Part shown: piece by piece, positions 33,314 through 41,304 of the stretch
Layout: every line of letters starts with the position of its first letter
How positions within the stretch are numbered: the stretch's first letter is position 1
From: Leptospira sp. 96542
GTDB lineage: Bacteria; Spirochaetota; Leptospiria; Leptospirales; Leptospiraceae
Assembly: GCA_029310945.1 (NCBI GenBank)
Contig: JARJFC010000011.1
Location: 40,701 to 104,700, forward strand
Length of the DNA stretch: 64,000 nucleotides
Direction of reading: 5' to 3'
Program-made: the position numbers and the translations under genes
Notes under the pieces: generated by a model
The model's database searches: none
What the model was told of the DNA's origin: nothing
What the model saw: the letters and a program-made list of their open reading frames with translations, nothing else

Positions 33314-35296
33314 ATGAAACAATCTATGAAGACTTTTTCCATCGCTCTGGTCTTTCTATTCGCAGCCGCATTTGCGGGCAATTGTGGATCGGAAGACCCA
33401 GCCAATTCGGCTTTTGTCCATGTGACCATGATGGACAACGCCTTCCATCCGCCTGTCATCCGCACCTTTAAGGGTGGAAAGATCCGCTTTGTAAACGAAG
33501 GGAACAATCCACACAATGCGATTGGCATCGACAAGTCTTGGACAACCGAAACCACTTATGGGAATTTAGCCATGTTCCGTGGAGCCCATACGGATGTTTT
33601 TTTTCCAGAAGAAGGCGTGTATCCTTATTTTTGTTCTTTCCATGCTTCACCAGATGGGAAGGTGGGTATGACGGGAGTGGCTGTGATCGGGGATACGTCG
33701 TTCAATCCTCAGACGAATCTGTCAAAATCCAAAAGCACAAAAAAACATAGCGGTGTGACAAGGCGGGTTCCTGCCCAGTACCCTACCATCCAAAACGCTG
33801 TGGATGCTGCAAGTCCTGGGGATTTGATTCTCATCGCAAAAGGCATTTATAAAGAAGAAGTCATTGTGACCACTCCGTCTCTCATCATCCGGGGTGAGGA
33901 TAGGAATGAAACCATCATCGATGGGGAATTTTTACGCGGCAATGGAATTATGGTTGTGGGTGCCGATGGAGTTGCTGTGGAAAATATCACCACTCGCAAT
34001 GCCACATTGAATGGAGTTTATTGGACAGGAGTAAAAGGTTATAGAGGATCATACATCACTGCGTATAATAACGGAGATTATGGGATCTATGCATTTGATT
34101 CTGTCGATGGTTTAATGGAAGATTCCTATGCGTCAGGATCACCTGACTCTGGAATTTATGTTGGTCAATGTAATCCATGTAATGCGATTGTCCACAATGT
34201 AATTTCAGAAAATAACGCTTTGGGTTATTCGGGAACCAATTCAAGTGGTGAGTTGTATTTATTATCATCCATTTGGCGAAAAAACCAATTGGGCATTGGA
34301 CCAAACACTTTAGACAGAGAGTTGTTACCTCCTCAAAAACAAGTTGTGATCAAAAATAACATTGTGTATGACAATAACAATCAAAACGCTCCCTCAAAAA
34401 AATTAGAATACCCATCCATAGGAAATGGGATCGCTGTACTTGGTGGTCTCGAAAATGTCATCGAAGGTAACTTAGTTTATAATCATAAAAACTATGGGAT
34501 CCTTGTGGCTATGAACATTGATGAGAATATTTGGATTTCCAATAATAATGTTGTAAAAGACAATAAAGTATTTCATTCGGGACGAGGTGACTTGGCACTC
34601 AGCGGACCTGTGAATGTTGGTAATTGTTTTGAAGGAAATGAATATGGAGTGTCGAGCCCTCCGCTTCTCGAATCGTTTCAATCTTGTTCGGGGATTCGTT
34701 ACCCTTGGGTTGGGGATTTATCCTCTACCATCGGACTTTTGGCTTTGTTTGTCCAAGCCAACTTAAAAGAGTTTGAGCTTGCTTCCTATAAAAACCAACC
34801 CATTCCGCCAGCACAAGAAAATATGCCAAAGGAAAAATTGGCGAACATTTTGCCTGCACATGATGTGTTTGATACAAACAAACATTTGATTGTGGATTCA
34901 AAACTTCCAGTATTATCGAAAGAAGAATTTGCTTCGTCTGACAATCATTTGTATACGAATGGTTGGAGGGTTCATTTTCCTTCTACATTCAAAACTTGGT
35001 ATTTCCATATTTTTGGATTTTTGTTGCCGTTTTCAATTTTTGCCATTTGGACGGGTCTTGCACTCCTCGATCGTATCCAAATATGGAAAACAAGCAGCAC
35101 TGATCTGTATTTTTGGCTGGTACTCTGCGTCCCATTCATCGGTGCTTTGGTATCATTGTATTCAAAGGATTCCAAAATTACAAAAACCGTGAAAAACACC
35201 GTAGTTTTTGGTGGGATATTCTTATTTTTAACAATTTTAGCTTATGCTGGTTATGCGATGACAGCTGTCACCGAACCTTCACTTACACCCAATTAG
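33314..35296 (+). CDS. Cupredoxin / NosD-like beta-helix / membrane fusion protein
   Basis: 660 residues. A signal peptide ending AFAGNC may be a relaxed spirochaete lipobox. Residues 30-125 are a cupredoxin: His in NNPHNAIGI and the CSFHASPDGKVGM loop supply the His-Cys-His-Met type 1 copper ligands. Residues 145-480 form a right-handed parallel beta-helix (YPTIQNAVDAASPGDLILIAKGIYKEEV, then NosD-like repeats). The last about 100 residues hold three or four membrane helices. I do not know a named protein with this order. It starts a cassette with PLD-N-like, multicopper oxidase and SCO genes. Start chosen at ATG 33314, behind GGGG. Confidence 0.82.
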   Translation: MKQSMKTFSIALVFLFAAAFAGNCGSEDPANSAFVHVTMMDNAFHPPVIRTFKGGKIRFVNEGNNPHNAIGIDKSWTTETTYGNLAMFRGAHTDVFFPEEGVYPYFCSFHASPDGKVGMTGVAVIGDTSFNPQTNLSKSKSTKKHSGVTRRVPAQYPTIQNAVDAASPGDLILIAKGIYKEEVIVTTPSLIIRGEDRNETIIDGEFLRGNGIMVVGADGVAVENITTRNATLNGVYWTGVKGYRGSYITAYNNGDYGIYAFDSVDGLMEDSYASGSPDSGIYVGQCNPCNAIVHNVISENNALGYSGTNSSGELYLLSSIWRKNQLGIGPNTLDRELLPPQKQVVIKNNIVYDNNNQNAPSKKLEYPSIGNGIAVLGGLENVIEGNLVYNHKNYGILVAMNIDENIWISNNNVVKDNKVFHSGRGDLALSGPVNVGNCFEGNEYGVSSPPLLESFQSCSGIRYPWVGDLSSTIGLLALFVQANLKEFELASYKNQPIPPAQENMPKEKLANILPAHDVFDTNKHLIVDSKLPVLSKEEFASSDNHLYTNGWRVHFPSTFKTWYFHIFGFLLPFSIFAIWTGLALLDRIQIWKTSSTDLYFWLVLCVPFIGALVSLYSKDSKITKTVKNTVVFGGIFLFLTILAYAGYAMTAVTEPSLTPN

Positions 35297-35306
35297 GAGA
35301 ATTTTT

Positions 35307-35618
35307 ATGGAAACAAATTTTGCAACACCTGGATTTTGGACTTACTTCATTGGTTCGTATGCGTATTATTTACCATTCGTATTGACGACCGTGTGGGCAC
35401 CAATCGCACTTTACGATTTATCAGGAAAATCCAATTTAGAATCTTGGAAAACAATCCTCTGGGCACTGGTTATCCTCATCGTACCTGTGTTTGGTGGTGC
35501 AGCTTACATTCTTTTGGCTGAAAATGGGTTTAGTAAAAAATTCAAACAAACCGCAGTCGGTGGTGGATTAACAATTTTAATCCTTGTTTGGGTACTCAGT
35601 GTAGTTTCCCATATTTAA
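35307..35618 (+). CDS. Small membrane protein, PLD-N-like
   Basis: 103 residues with three membrane helices. KTILWALVILIVPVFGGAAYILL resembles the PLDc_N (phospholipase D N-terminal) hydrophobic module, here without a catalytic domain. A strong ribosome site (TTAGGAGAATTTTT) precedes it, 10 bp after the fusion gene. Similar helices end the upstream protein, so the two may assemble in the inner membrane. Function unknown. Confidence 0.7.
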   Translation: METNFATPGFWTYFIGSYAYYLPFVLTTVWAPIALYDLSGKSNLESWKTILWALVILIVPVFGGAAYILLAENGFSKKFKQTAVGGGLTILILVWVLSVVSHI

Positions 35619-35629
35619 GGCAAAGAACG

Positions 35630-36688
35630 GTGGATAGAAAAGGGTTTTTAACCACTCTCGGATTTGGAGCTTTCGGATTCATCGGGGCTCTATTTGGGTC
35701 AATGCGGTCAGGTGGGGGTTCTCGTAACGCAGGTGAAATCTGTTCTACGGGAGATGTGCCTGCTGATGATAGGTCAGCCATCCTCACCACCGCAGACAAT
35801 TACCAAAATTCGATTGGTGCGGGTGGGAGTTTACGTGCGACCAATAATTATGGGAGTATGGCTCACCCACCTTTTTTTATAAAGGAAGATTATACCTCTC
35901 GGTTTTATTATCCACCTAACTATAAAAATACGAATGAACGTGTGAAGAATTTTAATCTAAATATTTTTCCACTCAATGTTGATATAGCCCATAGTGTCAG
36001 TTATCCTGCTTGGACGTTTGATGGTGTTGTGCCAGGTCCTGTGCTTCGGGCCAATTTGGGTGACACCTTAAAAATAATGGTAAAGAACTCAAGTCCCGAT
36101 CCGCATAGCCTTCACTTTCATGGGAGCCATGACCCAGGTGAAGATGGATGGGAACCAATCCCTGCTTTTGGGGAGAGGTTGTACACGATTGAAGCTGGAC
36201 CCATAGGATTACACCCTTACCACTGCCATGTTCCCCCGCTCATGCTTCATACCGCCAAAGGTTTGTATGGTGGCCTCATTGTGGATCCAATCCAGAAACG
36301 CCCCCAAGCTCATGAATTTGTCCTTACTTTTTCGGGTTGGGACACAAAGGGTAAAGGCAAAAATGACTTTTATACCTGGAATGGCGTGGCTGGTCTGTAT
36401 GACAGATACCCAATGAAAGTCCCAGTAGGGGAGAGAGTTCGGTTTTACATTCAAAACTTGATGGAGCGTGATCCAGTGATGACCTTCCATCTTCATGCGC
36501 AAACATTTGATATCTTTCGGAGTTTGGGTTCGGTTCGTCCTGATGGACATTCCGATGTGGTTACAATCGGACAAACAGAACGAGTTATCATCGAATTTTC
36601 GTTGAAGAAAAAGGGACGTTATATGTTTCACCCCCACCAAACACATATGGCAGAAAACGGCGGTATGGGTTGGATTGTGGCTGTATGA
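35630..36688 (+). CDS. Two-domain multicopper oxidase
   Basis: 352 residues from a GTG at 35630, preceded by AAGG; a TTG at 35588 would overlap the previous gene. The N-terminus (DRKGFLTTLGFGAFGFIGAL) looks like a Tat-type signal with an RK pair. Two cupredoxin domains carry copper motifs HSLHFHG and HPYHCHVPPLMLHTAKGLYG in domain 1, and MTFHLHAQTF and MFHPHQTHM in domain 2, which suffice for a type 1 site and a trinuclear site formed between subunits. This is the layout of two-domain laccases and is close to NirK. The electron source could be the upstream cupredoxin fusion. Substrate unknown. Confidence 0.85.
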   Translation: MDRKGFLTTLGFGAFGFIGALFGSMRSGGGSRNAGEICSTGDVPADDRSAILTTADNYQNSIGAGGSLRATNNYGSMAHPPFFIKEDYTSRFYYPPNYKNTNERVKNFNLNIFPLNVDIAHSVSYPAWTFDGVVPGPVLRANLGDTLKIMVKNSSPDPHSLHFHGSHDPGEDGWEPIPAFGERLYTIEAGPIGLHPYHCHVPPLMLHTAKGLYGGLIVDPIQKRPQAHEFVLTFSGWDTKGKGKNDFYTWNGVAGLYDRYPMKVPVGERVRFYIQNLMERDPVMTFHLHAQTFDIFRSLGSVRPDGHSDVVTIGQTERVIIEFSLKKKGRYMFHPHQTHMAENGGMGWIVAV

Positions 36689-37239
36689 AATATTTTATTT
36701 CCTTTGTTTTTTTAATTTTAATATGTGCTGGTTGTAGTTCTAAAGAAGATAAAATCAAAGAAATTTGGAAGGATCTCCATTTTGTGAATCCTAGTGGTGA
36801 ACAAGTAAAACCAGAATTTTGGTCGCAGAAAAAATCGGTTTTGTATTTTGGGTTTTCCCATTGCCCAGATATGTGTCCACTTGCTCTCACAAATTTTGGT
36901 CGAGCTTCACTGATATTAGGTGAAAAAGCAAAAAATTTCCAATTTGTATTTATTAGTTTGGATCCAGAAAGAGATTCTCCATCCACATTAAAAAATTATA
37001 TTCAAATGTTTCCAGGTAAACAACTAACAGCAGTTTCTCCTGATTTAGAAACAATGAATCATTTAATAAATCTATTTGGTCTCGTACGAAAAAAATCAAA
37101 TGATACTGAAAAATATATGATAGACCATTCGAATTTTATTTATGTTTTAGATAAAGACCTGAGTTCGCTTGGCAATTTTCCAGGAGGAACGAGTGCCAAT
37201 GTGCTCGCCACTAAACTAAGGGAGATGGAGATACCTTAG
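36685..37239 (+). CDS. SCO1/SenC family copper chaperone lipoprotein
   Basis: 184 residues, ATG overlapping the oxidase stop (ATGA). Lipobox LICAGC, then a thioredoxin fold with the copper-binding CxxxC (FSHCPDMCPLAL) and the distal His (YMIDHSNF). SCO proteins deliver copper to or reduce CuA/copper enzymes outside the inner membrane. Here it ends the copper cassette and probably matures the multicopper oxidase or the cupredoxin. Its 3' end overlaps the convergent histidine kinase gene by 29 bp. Confidence 0.9.
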   Translation: MKYFISFVFLILICAGCSSKEDKIKEIWKDLHFVNPSGEQVKPEFWSQKKSVLYFGFSHCPDMCPLALTNFGRASLILGEKAKNFQFVFISLDPERDSPSTLKNYIQMFPGKQLTAVSPDLETMNHLINLFGLVRKKSNDTEKYMIDHSNFIYVLDKDLSSLGNFPGGTSANVLATKLREMEIP

Positions 37240-39127
37240 ACAATACATTGATGACGATAGTGGTTCTCGTTCCACTAGGAAAATTTTTACCCACGTCAAA
37301 ACTAAATTCAGAATAGGTGTTTGACAACCTTTCTTTGATGTTACCAAGAGATCGCATAAAAAGTTTTTCTTTGTCTGCTAATATATCTTCTGGGATACCT
37401 GAACCATTATCATAAACAGTAAATTGAAATGTTTTGTCTTTGATCATCTTTGCATGGATGAATACCATCCACCCTGTATCGACCTGCGTGCGGAATCCAT
37501 GTTTGAATGAGTTTTCGATGATGGGCTGAAACAGTAACGGTGGTATTACGACGTCGCTAAAATCGCCAGTCTTTTTAAATTCAATTTTGATTGTATCAAA
37601 AAATCGAAGCCTTTGCAAATGGAGGTAATCATCCAAAAAATTCCATTCTTCTTCGAAGGGAATCACTTCGCGGTCAGTTCTATCAGAAATGAACCGGTAA
37701 TTATTTGCGAGTCGGAGAATAGATTCAGGGATTAAATCAGGATTAATTTTATGCAAAGCATGGATTGTATTAAGTGAATTAAAAAGATAATGCGGGCTCA
37801 TTTTTGTTTGTAAGGTTTTTAATTGACTTTCTTTGAGAAGTTTTTCTGCTTTTAGTAAATCCTCTTTATACACTTGCGCATTTTGCCTATGAGAAAACAT
37901 CAGTCGCTCTAAAGCCAATCCTTGCGAGATTACACCGAATAACACTCCCCAGAATATCACTCGGTTGAGGCCTGATTGGGTTTGAATAGAGAGATAAATT
38001 TCGATTAAAACCAAAACAAAAGTGATTGAAAAACCAATAAAATGACCAAAGGCAACCTGATTTCCTTTGCGCCATGCATCAAAGGCAACATAGACAGGTC
38101 CTAAAATATTACTGATGCTAAAAAGGATAAAAAAGAGTCGTAACTCTACCAACATTGTGTGGATGCCTTGATAATAAGGCAAGAGTAGTAGTAGGAAACC
38201 AATCGAACATGCAAGAAATAAATTTGTGTATATAAGTATTGTTAGTATATGAAATCTTTCGCTGCCAAATAATCGGCGTAGCCCAGACAACATTGGAATG
38301 AAAACAAAATTAGATGAAATGATATCGAAAATAAAAAACAATTGTTGTTTTGAAAAAATATATTTTACGAAAACGTTTGTAGATAAGCCTATCATGCCGA
38401 AAAGAATTGCAAATAATGCAAAGTCTAATACCATATTGTATCGTTTTTTGAACTCAATAAAATAGACTACTGCACAAATAAAACCAATCATCAAAAAGAA
38501 GGAATGAAACAGAATAGGTGTGAAGTTTCGAATTGCTATTTCCTTATAGACTGCATGTTGTTGGCCAACCAAGTCTTCAGCAATGGATATCGAAAACAAA
38601 TATCCTTTTTTGTGATATATTCTAAGATAGTAATATTCGCATTCAACTGAAGGGATTTTTACCCAGTGAAATTTTGAATCAAAAATATGAGTGATTGGTT
38701 CAGCATGATCAAAACTCCCATACCTAAAAAACTTTTCTCCTGTATCTGTAAAAAGTTCAAATTGTACAGCTTGGTGTTTTAAAAGGGAGTAAAGTTCGTT
38801 TTTTTCGTGGTTTGGTACAGCTGGAATTCGCATCCATATAAATTCTGAATCAGCAACCTGATTCAATTCGTTTGAATCGATCCAACCAGGATTTGTTTTC
38901 CAGTTTACTTTTTTCATCTTTGGGAAATCGTAATTTCCGTCCTCTAAGGGAGGAATGTCACCAAGGAAATAATCCCCATCCTTTAGAAAATAATATTCGG
39001 TAATGGAACTATCTTTGGATTTTATTTTGTTGTAGGCGATGGAAACTAGGGCAGAAGTAAAAACTAGGGTGAAGATACTGATTGATAAAATTGGTTTATC
39101 AATCCAACTGTCAAATCCACCCTTCAT
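37211..39127 (-). CDS. LytS-like sensor histidine kinase with 7TM-DISM domain
   Basis: 638 residues. N-terminal membrane anchor, an extracellular DISM beta domain (about 40-185), seven membrane helices (about 195-390), a short coiled coil and a His_kinase (PF06580) domain with KMSPHYLFNSLNTIHAL (His about 442), then HATPase_c (FQPIIENSFKHGF, DNGSGIP). Kinases of this type pair with LytTR regulators; one is encoded at 45026 at the other end of the same gene block. It is 6 bp after tonB, so it is part of the TonB operon. Confidence 0.87.
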   Translation of the reverse strand: MKGGFDSWIDKPILSISIFTLVFTSALVSIAYNKIKSKDSSITEYYFLKDGDYFLGDIPPLEDGNYDFPKMKKVNWKTNPGWIDSNELNQVADSEFIWMRIPAVPNHEKNELYSLLKHQAVQFELFTDTGEKFFRYGSFDHAEPITHIFDSKFHWVKIPSVECEYYYLRIYHKKGYLFSISIAEDLVGQQHAVYKEIAIRNFTPILFHSFFLMIGFICAVVYFIEFKKRYNMVLDFALFAILFGMIGLSTNVFVKYIFSKQQLFFIFDIISSNFVFIPMLSGLRRLFGSERFHILTILIYTNLFLACSIGFLLLLLPYYQGIHTMLVELRLFFILFSISNILGPVYVAFDAWRKGNQVAFGHFIGFSITFVLVLIEIYLSIQTQSGLNRVIFWGVLFGVISQGLALERLMFSHRQNAQVYKEDLLKAEKLLKESQLKTLQTKMSPHYLFNSLNTIHALHKINPDLIPESILRLANNYRFISDRTDREVIPFEEEWNFLDDYLHLQRLRFFDTIKIEFKKTGDFSDVVIPPLLFQPIIENSFKHGFRTQVDTGWMVFIHAKMIKDKTFQFTVYDNGSGIPEDILADKEKLFMRSLGNIKERLSNTYSEFSFDVGKNFPSGTRTTIVINVLSKVSPSPLV

Positions 39128-39133
39128 GGAATG

Positions 39134-39790
39134 TTATTCTTCTAATGAAAATGTAATGGGCATGCGGTGTGACATTTTTTTTGGCTGACCTTGCACATAA
39201 CCAGGGCTAAAACGTGCTCGCCTTATGATTTGCATTGCAGCTTCTTCAAAACCGTAGCCAATCCGACCAGAAACCACTTTTGCAGATTGTAAACTTCCAT
39301 CCTCATTTACTTGCACCAGCATAATCACTTGTTTTTCTGTGATATTTGCTGCTTTTGCTTGCGGAGGAAAGTATTGTTTTAAATCAAAATCAATAATAGC
39401 CGTGGGAGTTTTATCTCCATTATATGAGAATAAATATCCGTCTTTGTCGGTTCCATTTCCAGCTAGTTGGTTTGGATTAATATCCGAGTTGTCTGGTTCA
39501 TCCGCCTTGTCTTTGTTACTACCTTCTACCCACTCTTGTTTTTCGACGGGAGCAGGCGAAGATGTGCCGCCAATCAGTTCTGGTGGAATCTCTTCAAAAT
39601 TAACATCCATATCTTCAAATTCTGAACTGTCTTGTACCGAATCATCTTGCCTAAGTTGGCTTATGCGGTAACCGGCATAAGTTGCTGTGTGGACGAATAA
39701 ACTAACAGCCAAACAAATATGGAATATCCTTTCTTTATTTGCTCTGACCGAATTTCCAAAAATGTTTAAAAAATTGAATAGAGGTTTCAT
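39134..39790 (-). CDS. tonB: TonB-family energy transducer
   Basis: 218 residues: one N-terminal membrane helix (about 25-45), a Pro/Glu-rich periplasmic stretch, and a C-terminal TonB domain (about 130-218; MLVQVNEDGSLQSAKVVSGRIGYGFEEAAMQIIRRARFSPG). It passes the energy of the proton gradient from ExbBD to an outer-membrane receptor, most likely the one at 41304 in the same operon. The start overlaps the exbD stop by 4 bp. Confidence 0.88.
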   Translation of the reverse strand: MKPLFNFLNIFGNSVRANKERIFHICLAVSLFVHTATYAGYRISQLRQDDSVQDSSEFEDMDVNFEEIPPELIGGTSSPAPVEKQEWVEGSNKDKADEPDNSDINPNQLAGNGTDKDGYLFSYNGDKTPTAIIDFDLKQYFPPQAKAANITEKQVIMLVQVNEDGSLQSAKVVSGRIGYGFEEAAMQIIRRARFSPGYVQGQPKKMSHRMPITFSLEE

Positions 39791-40188
39791 TTTTTTACAC
39801 TTAATGCAATTTTTGTCACCCCTGCCTTACGAATGATTCCCATAAGTTCTGTGATTTTACCGTAAGGTAGGCTTTCGTCTGCTGAGAGAGTTAAACGCAT
39901 GTTTGGTCTGATTTTTGCTTCTCGTTCTAAGTTTTTGATCAAACCTTGGACATCCGTGTCTTTGCCTTCGAGGAGAATGGCTCCCGTTTTCGTGAGCGCT
40001 ACTTGCACCGATTCAGCAACGTTTGGATCTGCCGCCTGAACTTTAGGCAAATTGATGTTTAAACTTTCTTTTTTTAGGAAGTTTGCAGTGACCATAAAGA
40101 TAACGAGTAAAACTAAAATCACATCCACCATTGGAGTGATGTTTATACTTCCAATTTCTTCGTCTTGAGAACCTGATGAACCAGCCAT
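39787..40188 (-). CDS. exbD: ExbD/TolR biopolymer transport protein
   Basis: 133 residues with a single N-terminal membrane helix containing the protonatable Asp (INITPMVDVILVLLVIFMVT) and a periplasmic domain (LTLSADESLPYGKITELMGIIRKAGVTKIAL). It forms the proton channel with ExbB, encoded 2 bp upstream, and overlaps tonB by 4 bp. Confidence 0.9.
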   Translation of the reverse strand: MAGSSGSQDEEIGSINITPMVDVILVLLVIFMVTANFLKKESLNINLPKVQAADPNVAESVQVALTKTGAILLEGKDTDVQGLIKNLEREAKIRPNMRLTLSADESLPYGKITELMGIIRKAGVTKIALSVKK

Positions 40189-40190
40189 AA

Positions 40191-40805
40191 TTATACCTTT
40201 GTTTTATTCATTTGGAATGAAAGTAATTCTTTTTTTAGAATTTCTAAATTTTGCAAAATTACCTTCGCTTTTCTTGAAAAATAATTATTGGCCATTACCA
40301 CTGGAATCGCAACTCCAAGGCCAGCAGCAGTCGCAAGAAGGGCGGTTGAGATCGAACGCATCACCACTTCGGCACCAGAGCTACCCAAAGTTCCGAGCCC
40401 ATAAAACGCTTTGATAACACCGAGAACTGTTCCAAGAAGACCAATAAAGGGGGCATTGTTTCCGAGAGTGTTTAGGATGGGTAAACGTTTTTCTAATTCT
40501 AACTTTTCAGAGAGGATTTGGCCTTCTAGGCTTTCATCAAGTCCTCGCCTACCGAGACTTAGTTGTCTCATCGCAAATTGAATGAACCTGGAATAGATCG
40601 AATCTTCATTGACATTGGTTTTCCAATTGATCTCTGGTTCTTCCTGGAGTGAATTTCTCACTTCATCCAAATAACTTTCGTTATTTTTTCCTAACGATTT
40701 TTTAAAGTAAATCAATCTTTCTGCGAATACCGCCAAAGCTACTACGCTTGCAATACCCATCACAAAAAAAATAAACTCTTCTCCGAATTCTACATATTCT
40801 AACAT
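40191..40805 (-). CDS. exbB: ExbB/MotA/TolQ proton channel protein
   Basis: 204 residues with three membrane helices and the family signature GNNAPFIGLLGTVLGVIKAF, followed by ISTALLATAAGLGVAIPVVMANNYF. It drives TonB with ExbD. It begins 1 bp after the small lipoprotein gene at 40807, within the TonB operon. Confidence 0.9.
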   Translation of the reverse strand: MLEYVEFGEEFIFFVMGIASVVALAVFAERLIYFKKSLGKNNESYLDEVRNSLQEEPEINWKTNVNEDSIYSRFIQFAMRQLSLGRRGLDESLEGQILSEKLELEKRLPILNTLGNNAPFIGLLGTVLGVIKAFYGLGTLGSSGAEVVMRSISTALLATAAGLGVAIPVVMANNYFSRKAKVILQNLEILKKELLSFQMNKTKV

Positions 40806-40806
40806 T

Positions 40807-41304
40807 TCAATCTCCGTTTTGAATTATATTAAATAACAATAATTGTGCTGCGTTTTCGTTTGTAACAATGTTAGACGTTGGTGAAAAACAAGATCGTATA
40901 CAAGAAAGAACAACATTATTCGATAAACTAGAAATCACAAGTGAGGTGATATTGGATGTTTTGCATTCACCAGAACTTTGTTTATAACTCCAGTCTTTAG
41001 ACTGGCAGTCGAATACACATGTTTGCGAAATTGTCGACATCGTATTGTATTGGGAGGATGTTCGCATGGTCGTACATTGTGCATTTTTTTCCGCTTCCGT
41101 GGAATTTGTGGCAAGGCCGCTCGTTGTGAAACATGTATCTTTATTAGCAATTAAGTTTAAACAAGTGCCTTGAGGATTGTTTACGGTTGTAAGGTATTGA
41201 AGTAAAATTGTTTCCGCATAACTATCATCATACTGTTTATTTTGTTGGTTACAGCTAAGTGTTAAGGCAAACATACATCCAAAAATTATGAATGATTTTT
41301 TCAT
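40807..41304 (-). CDS. Cys-rich lipoprotein in the TonB operon
   Basis: 165 residues with lipobox ALTLSC (Cys18). The mature part is polar and contains about ten cysteines in spaced pairs (GTCLN, KDTCF, NAQCTTM, TCVFDC, GECKT, SCIRSCF), suggesting disulfides or a metal/redox role. No family recognised. Its ATG overlaps the receptor stop (TAATG), so expression is coupled. It may assist the receptor in substrate capture. Confidence 0.72.
   Translation of the reverse strand: MKKSFIIFGCMFALTLSCNQQNKQYDDSYAETILLQYLTTVNNPQGTCLNLIANKDTCFTTSGLATNSTEAEKNAQCTTMRTSSQYNTMSTISQTCVFDCQSKDWSYKQSSGECKTSNITSLVISSLSNNVVLSCIRSCFSPTSNIVTNENAAQLLLFNIIQNGD

Noticed and set aside
36209..36646. 145-codon minus-strand frame
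   Set aside because: Antisense to the multicopper oxidase, whose copper motifs are all in the plus-strand frame.
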